A stretch of 64,000 nt of DNA, taken from contig OZ219799.1 of the NCBI GenBank assembly GCA_964291275.2, positions 372,001-436,000 on the forward strand. The letters are read 5' to 3'. The notes beneath the pieces were generated by a model. The model searched no databases and was not told the DNA's origin. It saw nothing but the letters and a program-made list of their open reading frames with translations. Below are positions 17,796-25,580 of this stretch, in pieces. The position numbers were made by a program, and so were the translations under genes. Position 1 is the stretch's first letter; every line of letters starts with the position of its first letter. This stretch comes from Bin80 sp964291275. Lineage in GTDB: Bacteria > Bacteroidota > Rhodothermia > Rhodothermales > Bin80.

Positions 17796-18938
17796 TCAAA
17801 CCCTCGCACTGGTGGTGATCAAAGGGTTTTCCAAGCGCAGTGCTTCCCAGAGAAAGCCGACCAATTCGCGAGCGACCGCCGTATTGGCAACACACCGTGC
17901 TTTGGTCTGACTCAGTTTGTGAAAACGTTTGTACAGTCGACGCTGCGCTTTCCATGCAACGGAGATCACCTCAGCAGAGACCGCTTCTTGCCGTTGTCGT
18001 AGCACACGGCTGCGGCAGGGGCGATTTGAATACTTCCATGCGGCGGAGATGACCGCATTCCGCACATGGACATTCCCGGTTTTGGTGATGCCTCCCCGTT
18101 GCGTGTAACTGCCTGAGCTGTGCTCGCTTGGCACCAGGCCCAGATACGCCATCAACTGACGTGGATGTGCAAAACGACGGAGATCTCCCAACTCAAAAAC
18201 CAGGGTTAACGCCGTTACCAGACCAATCCCTCGGAATGCCATCAAGACCTTGACGGGCGCTTGATAGGGATCTCGTTCGGCCTGCGCGGCTAAGTCCCCC
18301 TCAATTCTGCGTACTTCTTGCCCCAGTTGATCTAACTGGTGCAGATACGTCTGAAGGGTGATCTGGTCAATCTCGGTCATCGATAAGGCGCCAATCCATG
18401 TATGAAAGGTCTTGGTCCAGTTGGTCTTGCCTGGATACTGCAACCCGCGTGTCTGAAGGAAAGCCAGAATCCGTTGTTTGGTTCGGGTGATCGTTTCCGC
18501 CAGATCTCCCCGGCAACGCAACAAAGACCGGATGGCCTCCTGTTCCTCATCTGGAACACAAACAATCGTCAGTAACCCGGCAGCATACAGCGTTGCCAAC
18601 TTTCGAGCATCTCGACGATCCGTTTTGATACGCTCTCCTGGACGACGCGGAATGGACGAGGGCGCAATCACTTCACACGAGATCCCGCGGGCCTGTAACG
18701 CGCGTTGCAAACCAAATCCACAGGAAGACGCTTCATAGCAAGATCGTACCTGACCATGACGATCCTGGACCTTCCAGAGATATTTGGTAACCTTCGGCAG
18801 ATCATGCAACAATTCCCGCTCATCCATAATCACGCCTGTACGCGCATTGTAGACACACAACGCGATGGTCCTTTTGTGCACATCCATACCGACAGAGATC
18901 GTGAATGCAGAAGGGGAAGAGTTAATGTGAGATAGCAT
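17796..18938 (-). CDS. IS110-family (DEDD) transposase/recombinase
   Basis: 380 residues, apparently intact. The N-terminal RuvC-like DEDD domain has the first aspartate in VGMDVHKRTIALCV, the glutamate in SCYEASSCG and the last two aspartates in KTDRRDARKLATLY. A central helical region follows, then the C-terminal Transposase_20 domain (FRGIGLVTALTLVFELGD, QLMAYLGLVPSEHSSG) whose conserved serine lies in SEHSSGSYTQRGG. It ends with RNAVISAAW and a basic tail. Such enzymes cut and rejoin via a circular intermediate guided by a bridge RNA, without target-site duplication. It is the only gene of the element. Confidence 0.95.
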   Translation of the reverse strand: MLSHINSSPSAFTISVGMDVHKRTIALCVYNARTGVIMDERELLHDLPKVTKYLWKVQDRHGQVRSCYEASSCGFGLQRALQARGISCEVIAPSSIPRRPGERIKTDRRDARKLATLYAAGLLTIVCVPDEEQEAIRSLLRCRGDLAETITRTKQRILAFLQTRGLQYPGKTNWTKTFHTWIGALSMTEIDQITLQTYLHQLDQLGQEVRRIEGDLAAQAERDPYQAPVKVLMAFRGIGLVTALTLVFELGDLRRFAHPRQLMAYLGLVPSEHSSGSYTQRGGITKTGNVHVRNAVISAAWKYSNRPCRSRVLRQRQEAVSAEVISVAWKAQRRLYKRFHKLSQTKARCVANTAVARELVGFLWEALRLENPLITTSARV

Positions 18939-18997
18939 TGGACTGTTTCTGGTTGATGGACAAAGTTAATGCAAGCCCATGGAGCTCAACCAGTAAG

Positions 18998-19016
18998 GAG
19001 TCCTGCTATAAGATCT
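18998..19016. repeat. terminal inverted repeat and CT core of the IS (transposase 5' side)
   Basis: GAGTCCTGCTATA at 18998-19010 is the partner of 17510-17522. It is followed by AGAT and the CT dinucleotide at 19015-19016 that matches CT at 17506-17507. Confidence 0.8.
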
Positions 19017-19257
19017 CTATCCCAACCCTGTGGAGGACAGAGCCAACTTTGAATTCGCTCTGACCGCGACGACCCATGTGACGCTGGAGATCTTTGACCA
19101 GCTAGGTCGCAGGGTTGAGTTTCTCGCTTCGCGTTCGTATCCGCGTGGTAACTTTAGCGTAGCATGGCATCCGACAGGTCAGTCTAATGGAGTGTACTTT
19201 TTCAGACTGGTGTCCGGCAACAGTTCGAAGACCATTCCGCTCGTATTGCGTCGATAG
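19017..19257 (+). pseudogene. 3' part of the split YWTD propeller gene: T9SS C-terminal sorting tail
   Basis: In frame with the upstream half after removal of the IS. It begins LYPNPVEDRANFEF and continues VTLEIFDQLGRRVEFL, GNFSVAWHP and NGVYFFRLVSG, ending in a basic LRR. This is the type A sorting domain (YPNP...F.L...G..V.......GVYF..L) that directs proteins through the type IX secretion system. The rebuilt protein has about 426 residues. On its own the segment has only a GTG at 19030 as a possible start, and export without the signal peptide is implausible. Confidence 0.88.
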
Positions 19258-19674
19258 GACGAGTAGGCTCATTTAAACAGAAACCTACGGTTCCGAAATC
19301 CGCTTTCCCTCTATCCTCCTCAATGTAGTTGTATAAAGCAGGCTTGGAATGCCTCTGGTTGGGCAAATTTGCTTGATGGTATGCTCTTCGTAGAACTTAA
19401 CCGCCAGTGCACGCCATCTTCTGGACAGTTTGAGGGGAATACATTCAGACTATGTAATTCAAAACAATCCTTTTGAATATCCAAGTGTCCGTCTTATAAA
19501 GATAGACGGTTAGTTATTTTGGGCGAAATCATTATGAGTGGGTGGTCTGTAAATTTTTTTCAAGTGCAGATGTCATCCAGCGACACTTAGCTGGCGCCCA
19601 GCAACGGTTAGTCTAACCGCGGATTAGGTTTGAGACTCCGCAAGGGGAGCGTAGAGATGAGGGAAATGCAAGCA
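19258..19674. other. intergenic stretch with two small hairpins, no gene seen
   Basis: Between the converging propeller tail and the outer-membrane protein gene. CCGTCT...AGACGG (about 19489-19508) and CGGTTAGTCTAACCG (about 19605-19619) can form short hairpins. Either could end transcription of the flanking genes, but neither has a T-run. Confidence 0.35.
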
Positions 19675-21582
19675 TCAGGAGGAACCAGCGTTTCTGGCTT
19701 GAATAGCGTAACGCATCGCAACCTGAAATAACGCATGTGTTCGCGCCCCCGCGGGGTGAGCGAGGTGCGGCCGGTCCAGTACATTCCGCATTGTGGCACT
19801 CACGCGCAAGCGCTCACCCCAGAACCTTTTCTGGACGGTGAGGTGCAGATACACTGCGCCAGGTAGCCGCATAGCATAAAAATCCGGGTTGCCTGCGGCA
19901 GCCTCTTCGAACTCAGACCAGGTCGTCGCCCCAACATAGCGGAGACGCATATTCAAGCTAAATCGATCATTGGGATGATAATCTCCTTGTCCTCCGATTT
20001 GCACGCGGTGGTACCATGCGCCGAGAAAGGCATCGGCATCGGACCATGGGTAAGCATAAGCGCCATAGAGTTTCATGGTAAATTGACCCGAGAGAGGCAT
20101 ATGAATGCGCACACTTGTCCGGGCGATCTGGCCATTGGCAGTCACGATGTCCGTAATTGTATGTAAGCGTGTACGGGTTGAATCGAGTGTGGCGTGCATG
20201 CGTGGTCGTGCGTGATCTGTTAGTTTCCGTACACCACCACTCAGGTACAGCTTTACTCGGTTGCCTGCAGTCCAGGTAATATCCAAAGAATAGGTTGACT
20301 TCTGTCTGGGCATACCCAGATGCATGAAGCGAAGCTCGGCATTTCCGGGACGAAGCCCTCTCCTTGCCCAGTCGGCGAATGTCATTTCGGAAACCGGTGC
20401 CCGACTTCTGAGCATGAGCCGCAGGTCAAGCCCAATCCGTTCATGCCATGCACGGGTGAACATTTCATAGCCCAAGATGCTGTCATCAAGTGATAATGCA
20501 GCCATAGTGCGCATGCGCAGCCGGTTTGGTGAACCTAGGCTGAGTGTGGCATTCCCACGGAATGAGCGAAGCGTGTGGCGTACCTGTTCAGTGCCAAACA
20601 GCGCCTGCGCCAATACGGTGCCTACCCCAAACTCGAGCACTGGTGTTCCCAAGGATATCGTTGTATACAGGCGCGCACGTGCCTGCCGTTGAACAAAGTC
20701 AACAGATACCGATTCCGGGTTTTCACGTGTAGTTAATCGTGTAGAACTGCCCGATACGGAATACCCAAGTAATTTTCGGGAGGAAGACATAGATGCGAAC
20801 GTAATCTCCCGATCGACAGGAATCTCTCTTCCCATAATAGGCGTGAACAACAGATCTTCTGTCCGGCTGGTAGCTGCGCTGACCGTATGACCAAGGAAGT
20901 AGGCATCGAAGTCGAATGCACGATAAATAATGCGCGCATCCTTTTCACCTTGGTAAAGCTGCAGTACCCGCGATCGAATGCGAGGATCAGTTACATGATG
21001 TTCATCGACAGCAATCATCCCCCGAACATACCTGCTACTGGAGCTGCCGGCCAGAACACCATGAACCGTTGGGCCGGTACGATCTACGTTGGGCCCTCCG
21101 AGGTCCGTGTATTTGTACGGGCCAGGGTCACCGGTTTCATTGCCAGCACCGATTTGTCCCCTCAGGGATAAACCATTTGGTGGTTTACACCGAACAATCT
21201 GGACAGCCCCTCCATGTGCCAATATCCCATCAATGAGGACAGGGGTTGCATGCAGTCGCACTTCACATATTTCCGAAAGTGCTATGGGTAGGGTGTTAAG
21301 ACTCTGGCGGTTTAATGCCCGCAGACTGATTAGCTGCTCATCAATGAACAGGCTCCATTCAGGACTGGCCTCCCAAGATGTCCCCAGCGGAGCAATATCC
21401 CAGTGGTATCCCTCAGTGGAACTGCCAACCCAGTCATCTGCAAGCTCTAGAATATCACTCAGTCTGAGGACACCGGCTCTGGTGAGGTCTTCCGCGGTCA
21501 GCACCTGGGCACAGACTCCTATTATTCCTACTCCGGCTGCAGTGAACAGACAGAATAAAGTCCTGCGCCAGCAAAGCATCAT
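19675..21582 (-). CDS. outer-membrane protein with plug-like N-terminus (TonB-receptor-like)
   Basis: 635 residues starting with a signal peptide (LFCLFTAAGVGIIGVCAQ). Residues 28-135 resemble a TonB-dependent receptor plug: LTAEDLTRAGVLRLSDILELADDW, then FIDEQLISL, LPIALSEICEVRLHATPVLIDG and AHGGAVQIV. The rest is an aromatic-rich beta-barrel of about 500 residues, ending in an A-rich strand. It is shorter than most TonB receptors and has no carboxypeptidase-like N-terminal domain or evident TonB box. It overlaps the preceding gene by 4 bp and forms one operon with the next two. A paralogous tail lies at 15763-16103. Confidence 0.72.
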   Translation of the reverse strand: MMLCWRRTLFCLFTAAGVGIIGVCAQVLTAEDLTRAGVLRLSDILELADDWVGSSTEGYHWDIAPLGTSWEASPEWSLFIDEQLISLRALNRQSLNTLPIALSEICEVRLHATPVLIDGILAHGGAVQIVRCKPPNGLSLRGQIGAGNETGDPGPYKYTDLGGPNVDRTGPTVHGVLAGSSSSRYVRGMIAVDEHHVTDPRIRSRVLQLYQGEKDARIIYRAFDFDAYFLGHTVSAATSRTEDLLFTPIMGREIPVDREITFASMSSSRKLLGYSVSGSSTRLTTRENPESVSVDFVQRQARARLYTTISLGTPVLEFGVGTVLAQALFGTEQVRHTLRSFRGNATLSLGSPNRLRMRTMAALSLDDSILGYEMFTRAWHERIGLDLRLMLRSRAPVSEMTFADWARRGLRPGNAELRFMHLGMPRQKSTYSLDITWTAGNRVKLYLSGGVRKLTDHARPRMHATLDSTRTRLHTITDIVTANGQIARTSVRIHMPLSGQFTMKLYGAYAYPWSDADAFLGAWYHRVQIGGQGDYHPNDRFSLNMRLRYVGATTWSEFEEAAAGNPDFYAMRLPGAVYLHLTVQKRFWGERLRVSATMRNVLDRPHLAHPAGARTHALFQVAMRYAIQARNAGSS

Positions 21583-22157
21583 TCCAGAATAGCCTTGAGG
21601 AGTCGGCCTGTTTCCATCTGATAACCAATTCCGGCAGAGACAAACCAGAGTTGCATTAAAGGTCGGGTTTGCACGCGAAGGTACTCAGCCTGGCCAAAGA
21701 GAAACCATTTACGATTAATTCTTAGTGAAGCTTGCAGGCTTGCACTGCTGACGAAGTCGCTCTCGCTGCTTTCGCCCGAAAACGCTGTAACCGCAGCATC
21801 AAACGACATGCGGTAATTGCCTATACCGATCATCGGTGTCAGTGCAAACCGGTATCCAAGTGGTAGCTTCACACCCCAATCCGAGCTAATCCAGAGTGCC
21901 CCGAACCCGGGCACATCGCTACGGGCAGCGAAGCGGTGAGCACCAAGGCTGATCCCCCAGTCGCCAAAATAAAATGGCGTAATTAAGGACGCTTTCATTC
22001 CCCGACCGGAATGCCAGTGATCATGCAGGATGTTTTGGTTCACGTTCTGCGTTGCTTGGACACGTATTTCCAGACTACTGAACGGATCCTGTGCGACGCA
22101 GGGGGCCGCAACTGCAAGCAGAACCAGTATAGTCAAGGGGCGGCTCACTGGGTCCAA
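21579..22157 (-). CDS. small outer-membrane beta-barrel protein, unknown
   Basis: 192 residues with a signal peptide (ILVLLAVAAPCVAQ). The mature part alternates hydrophobic and polar residues in strand-like stretches (MKASLITPFYFGDWGISLGAHRF, YRFALTPMIGIGNYRMSF, WFLFGQAEYLRVQ), consistent with an eight-stranded barrel. I recognise no family. It overlaps the upstream Wzi-like gene by 13 bp and the downstream receptor-like gene by 4 bp, so it is translationally coupled to both. Confidence 0.65.
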   Translation of the reverse strand: MDPVSRPLTILVLLAVAAPCVAQDPFSSLEIRVQATQNVNQNILHDHWHSGRGMKASLITPFYFGDWGISLGAHRFAARSDVPGFGALWISSDWGVKLPLGYRFALTPMIGIGNYRMSFDAAVTAFSGESSESDFVSSASLQASLRINRKWFLFGQAEYLRVQTRPLMQLWFVSAGIGYQMETGRLLKAILE

Positions 22158-23686
22158 AGGTTTATAGCGGTGTCGAGCGTGAGTGTCACCCCGACGCTTA
22201 TAAGCCCGACGAATCGATTACTGCCACTACTGGTTACGTTGTAGCCACCGTCAGCTGCAATCCACCACCAATGCATCGGTTGGTATGTTACGCCCATAGA
22301 TCCGCGGATGGTTTGCTCTACGTCACCATCCAGAAGATTACGCACGCGTTCCAATTTGCCCGGGAATGGCTGGCGCATGTCCCGTTCTCCTTGCAGCAAC
22401 AGATCCAGCTTTGGTCCAAATCGTAGTCCACGGACTTTATGGTCCATGTAAAACTCAGCAGACAATGAAGTGTGTACGTAGTCACTGAACTGTGTTGCCA
22501 GCCCCCGCTTGAGAAATATATATTGTCCTTCAATCTGTGGGGCATTATAGGCTCTTGATGTGACCGTTTCCAACGTTAACTTGAGGTCCGCTCTTGGCAG
22601 TGCATACGCTGCCGAACCGGTAAGTACAAATGTGATCGTCTCTGGGCCTGTATTGGCCTGCAGGCGAATATCGTCTACCATGAACTGCCCCTGAACAGTA
22701 AGACGTTTGAGCTGCGCCCACAGAAGCCCTGCCAAAAAACCGTTGTTGTCATCGTTTTTTGGCACATTGTCTACAACAAACGTGAACGGGTTCATTGGAT
22801 TAAGGTACTTCAGGGATATTCCAGTGGTTGGTCCAGAATAAATGGCTGATTCCATAAAACTGATCACGAACTTTTTGGACGGACGGTAATCCCATCGATG
22901 TGCGGCATGAAATCTCCGTGTACTGCTGAAGGTAACTGAATCATCAGCAGCCCGCCCCGTGTAGTATCGCCCGTCCGTTGCACTGTCCAATTCACTCAGG
23001 ACCGCGGTCACAGATGCACGGGGACTACCTATGCGCAGAAATATCTGGTCTCGACTGCGCGCATTATCGCTGACAATTGTGGCGGCATCACCTGGTGTGC
23101 TCCAGTGGATATCCCAACGTCCGGCATAGGCCGATACCCAGCGGCTGTGCCAGCCTACGTAAGTATGTTCACTTCGGGCCCATAAGCGTAGCGCGGTATC
23201 CAGACCATCAGGATCGTTTTCATAAAAGCGATTGTGCTGCAGGGATAACTCTGCCACAGCAGGTCCAGCTTCGAGGTAACCGGTAGCCCATGTGCCGTAC
23301 CAGTAGAAATTTACAGCCTCCCCCTGGGGCCTGACGAGATCTTTTCGGTCACTGTTGATAATATCAGCTGCCGCCATGAAGACGTACCCCGCTGTTGTCG
23401 CGGTCTCAGGTTTTTCGACTGGTTGAAGCTTGCGGCGAAGCAGAGTTGTCCAGTGTTGCTCTGAACTGTTCAAGGCTGTGGTGTCCAGTCGACTCAGTGC
23501 ATCCCACACATCGCCTCGGCGATACGGCAGCGATGTGGGGTTCAAGTCAAGTAGGTGCCCTCGACGCTGAAGCCGTACGATATACTCGTAAGCGTGGTCA
23601 TTCACAGGCAGCAGGCGATTCCCCTGCGCCTGGACCAGACTGGGTAGCAGCATAAACGGGCTGGCGAGCAACACGCGTTGCAGCAT
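22145..23686 (-). CDS. Wzi-like capsule assembly outer-membrane protein
   Basis: 513 residues with a signal peptide (MLLPSLVQAQ). The N-terminal LPVNDHAYEYIVRLQRRG followed by LPYRRGDVWDALSRL is the usual beginning of Bacteroidota proteins of the capsule assembly Wzi family. The remainder is a large beta-barrel (WGTWATGYLEAGPAVAELSL, YHAAHRWDYRPS-type strands) ending in VSVGVTLTLDTAINLWTQ-like sequence. Escherichia coli Wzi anchors capsule at the cell surface. The sugar-phosphate transferase that diverges from it at 24162 supports a link to surface polysaccharide. Exact role unknown. Confidence 0.72.
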   Translation of the reverse strand: MLQRVLLASPFMLLPSLVQAQGNRLLPVNDHAYEYIVRLQRRGHLLDLNPTSLPYRRGDVWDALSRLDTTALNSSEQHWTTLLRRKLQPVEKPETATTAGYVFMAAADIINSDRKDLVRPQGEAVNFYWYGTWATGYLEAGPAVAELSLQHNRFYENDPDGLDTALRLWARSEHTYVGWHSRWVSAYAGRWDIHWSTPGDAATIVSDNARSRDQIFLRIGSPRASVTAVLSELDSATDGRYYTGRAADDSVTFSSTRRFHAAHRWDYRPSKKFVISFMESAIYSGPTTGISLKYLNPMNPFTFVVDNVPKNDDNNGFLAGLLWAQLKRLTVQGQFMVDDIRLQANTGPETITFVLTGSAAYALPRADLKLTLETVTSRAYNAPQIEGQYIFLKRGLATQFSDYVHTSLSAEFYMDHKVRGLRFGPKLDLLLQGERDMRQPFPGKLERVRNLLDGDVEQTIRGSMGVTYQPMHWWWIAADGGYNVTSSGSNRFVGLISVGVTLTLDTAINLWTQ

Positions 23687-24161
23687 GCGTTAGACAAATA
23701 GTGGAAAATGCAAGATAGGTTGTTGCGTACTATTAGTGCAAAGTACCGTCTATTTGTGGGAAAACCCCTTGTGTCTTCGGTCGTCAAAATGGGGGCATGT
23801 GTGCTTTGAACGTTCTACCCGAACCGTGAAGGGGCATTACTCGCGGGAAGTTTGGATATCATTCACGATATTTGCTGACGTGTTCAACCTATTTGTCTAT
23901 GTGCTGCGTCGATCAGAACTTCAACTAACTCGACAACCAAACTACATAACTACTCTCTACTGGTATCAGCACGGTGCTGAACTATTCCAACTTACTTCCC
24001 CGCCCCAAAATGCAAACCCGAAACACTACAACAAGCCACCCAAACTTGGCGTGCCGCCTGAAAAGGAGAAGTTGTCGAGGTCACTTCATCGGTCATGATG
24101 TTAGGTCGGGCAACGTGACTCGGATTAGTGGTGTATAAGACGGCGCAGAGTTGTTCCAAAA
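23687..24161. other. intergenic region between divergent surface-polysaccharide genes
   Basis: 475 bp that must hold promoters for both directions. A 120-codon plus-strand frame exists, but its composition is unlike the neighbours and it matches nothing known. I find no convincing promoter box, repeat or RNA. Confidence 0.4.
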
Positions 24162-25580
24162 ATGTCCCGCACGGTTGAATTTATTGCCCTGATCGTCACC
24201 GATACCATTGCTGTTGCGGTGTCCTGCTTCGTGTTCCTGCGAATCAGGTTCCCTGATAGTTTCAACGTATTAGGCTTTGAAAACTCTGACGGGGAGCCGA
24301 TTTACCCTTTGTATGCCTGGATACTACTTTCACTTTTTTGGATAGTGATGCTCCTGCTCGCAGGCATGTACCGTGAACGGCATGCCTCTAGCCGTATTGA
24401 CGAGAGCGTGTCGTTGATCAAAGTGGTTACCGTTGGTTCTCTGATTGTTTTTTTTACCGTATTCATCCTCCCACAGGACCCGGGCGGGAGCCTGTCCATC
24501 TTCGCAATCTACTGGGCTTCGGTCCTGGGACTGATTGTCTCTGGTCGGATCCTTGTACGTTCTGTACAGAAAGCTTTGATCCTACGCGGCCACGGAACTC
24601 ACCGTGCCTTGGTGGTAGGTTGGACTGATCAAGTAGAACGGCTATACCAGGATGTAGCCAAGTATCCAGCTGCAGGTCTTCAAATTGTTGGGGCAGTGCG
24701 ATTAGATCAGAACGGACTTGCTTCCTCGAACGGACACGATACACAACAGCAGGAACCCGCGCATGCAATAGAGCAATTGCCTGATCTGATCGACGAATTG
24801 CTTGTGCGTGATGTATTGATTGCGCTGGGCTCCGAAGACCATAAAGAATTGGCTGAGGTGCTGCGTCTGTGCGACGGCAAGAATGTGACGCTAAAGATCG
24901 TGCCGGATTTTTACTCGGTGATCGGTGGGATGGCACGCACTGAACACATTTATGGCCTACCACTCATTGAGGTATTGCCAATACCTATGCCCGCTTGGGA
25001 ACAGTACACGAAGCGATTGATCGATCTGATTGTAGCCCTGCTAATTCTGGTCATAGGATTACCACTTTGGATTGGGATCATTATTGCTATAGCAACCTCA
25101 TCGGAAGGGGGGGCAATTTATAGGCAAAAACGTGTGGGACGTAAAGGGCGCACATTCACCATGTACAAATTCAGAACCATGCGTCAAGACGCTGAGGCAC
25201 AGACAGGTCCGGTCTGGGCTTCCAAAGATGACCCACGCTATACCCCTGTCGGAGGCTGGTTGCGCAGGACGCGTCTCGACGAAATTCCACAGCTATTGAA
25301 TGTACTTCGCGGGGATATGAGCCTGGTGGGGCCTCGTCCAGAGCGACCATACTTTGTGGAAAAATTGATCGGCAAAGTGCCACTCTATAATCGTCGTCAT
25401 CGCATTAAGCCTGGTATTACCGGATGGGCCCAGGTAATGTGGCACTACGACAGCTCCCTTGAAGATGTGCAACAGAAGGTTAAGTATGACCTTTATTACA
25501 TTGAGAATATGAGTTTGCGGTTGGATTTGAAGATTTTGTTTCGGACTTTTCGGGCGGTAATATCCGGAGGAAGCCATTGA
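24162..25580 (+). CDS. polyprenyl-phosphate sugar-1-phosphate transferase (WcaJ/WbaP-like)
   Basis: 472 residues. The N-terminal half has four hydrophobic segments and a Rossmann-like CoA-binding-type domain (residues about 140-260). The C-terminal catalytic domain is a bacterial sugar transferase: KRLIDLIVALLILVIGLPLW, YRQKRVGRKGRTFTMYKFRTM, RRTRLDEIPQLLNVLRGDMSLVGPRPERP and RIKPGITGWAQV, including the catalytic DE in LDEIPQ. It moves a sugar-1-phosphate onto undecaprenyl phosphate, the first step in building exopolysaccharide, capsule or O-antigen repeats. Its stop overlaps the TTG start of the next gene. Confidence 0.93.
   Translation: MSRTVEFIALIVTDTIAVAVSCFVFLRIRFPDSFNVLGFENSDGEPIYPLYAWILLSLFWIVMLLLAGMYRERHASSRIDESVSLIKVVTVGSLIVFFTVFILPQDPGGSLSIFAIYWASVLGLIVSGRILVRSVQKALILRGHGTHRALVVGWTDQVERLYQDVAKYPAAGLQIVGAVRLDQNGLASSNGHDTQQQEPAHAIEQLPDLIDELLVRDVLIALGSEDHKELAEVLRLCDGKNVTLKIVPDFYSVIGGMARTEHIYGLPLIEVLPIPMPAWEQYTKRLIDLIVALLILVIGLPLWIGIIIAIATSSEGGAIYRQKRVGRKGRTFTMYKFRTMRQDAEAQTGPVWASKDDPRYTPVGGWLRRTRLDEIPQLLNVLRGDMSLVGPRPERPYFVEKLIGKVPLYNRRHRIKPGITGWAQVMWHYDSSLEDVQQKVKYDLYYIENMSLRLDLKILFRTFRAVISGGSH

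Larger units (their letters stand above)
17508..19016 (-). mobile_element. IS110-family insertion sequence, intact, 1509 bp
   Basis: Boundaries come from the split host gene. The dinucleotide CT occurs at 17506-17507 and again at 19015-19016, and removing 17508-19016 rejoins ...GGTCT to CTATCCC in frame (HGL|YPNP). The tips carry 13-bp inverted repeats differing at one position: TATAGTAGGACTC at 17510-17522 and GAGTCCTGCTATA at 18998-19010. The element has one transposase gene on the minus strand, about 76 bp upstream of it and about 285 bp non-coding downstream. A longer 3' non-coding end fits the IS1111 branch, whose targeting RNA lies downstream of the transposase. Confidence 0.88.
15763..20015. 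repeat. 341-bp direct repeat, copies at 15763-16103 and 19675-20015
   Basis: Two copies of the 3' end of the same outer-membrane protein gene in the same orientation, 3.9 kb apart and equal in length with no indels. By eye they are roughly 90-93% identical. The segment between them contains the YWTD propeller gene and the IS110-family element. Confidence 0.85.

Noticed and set aside
23736..24098. 120-codon plus-strand frame between the Wzi-like and sugar transferase genes
   Set aside because: Composition unlike neighbours, no signal or domain, no ribosome binding site.
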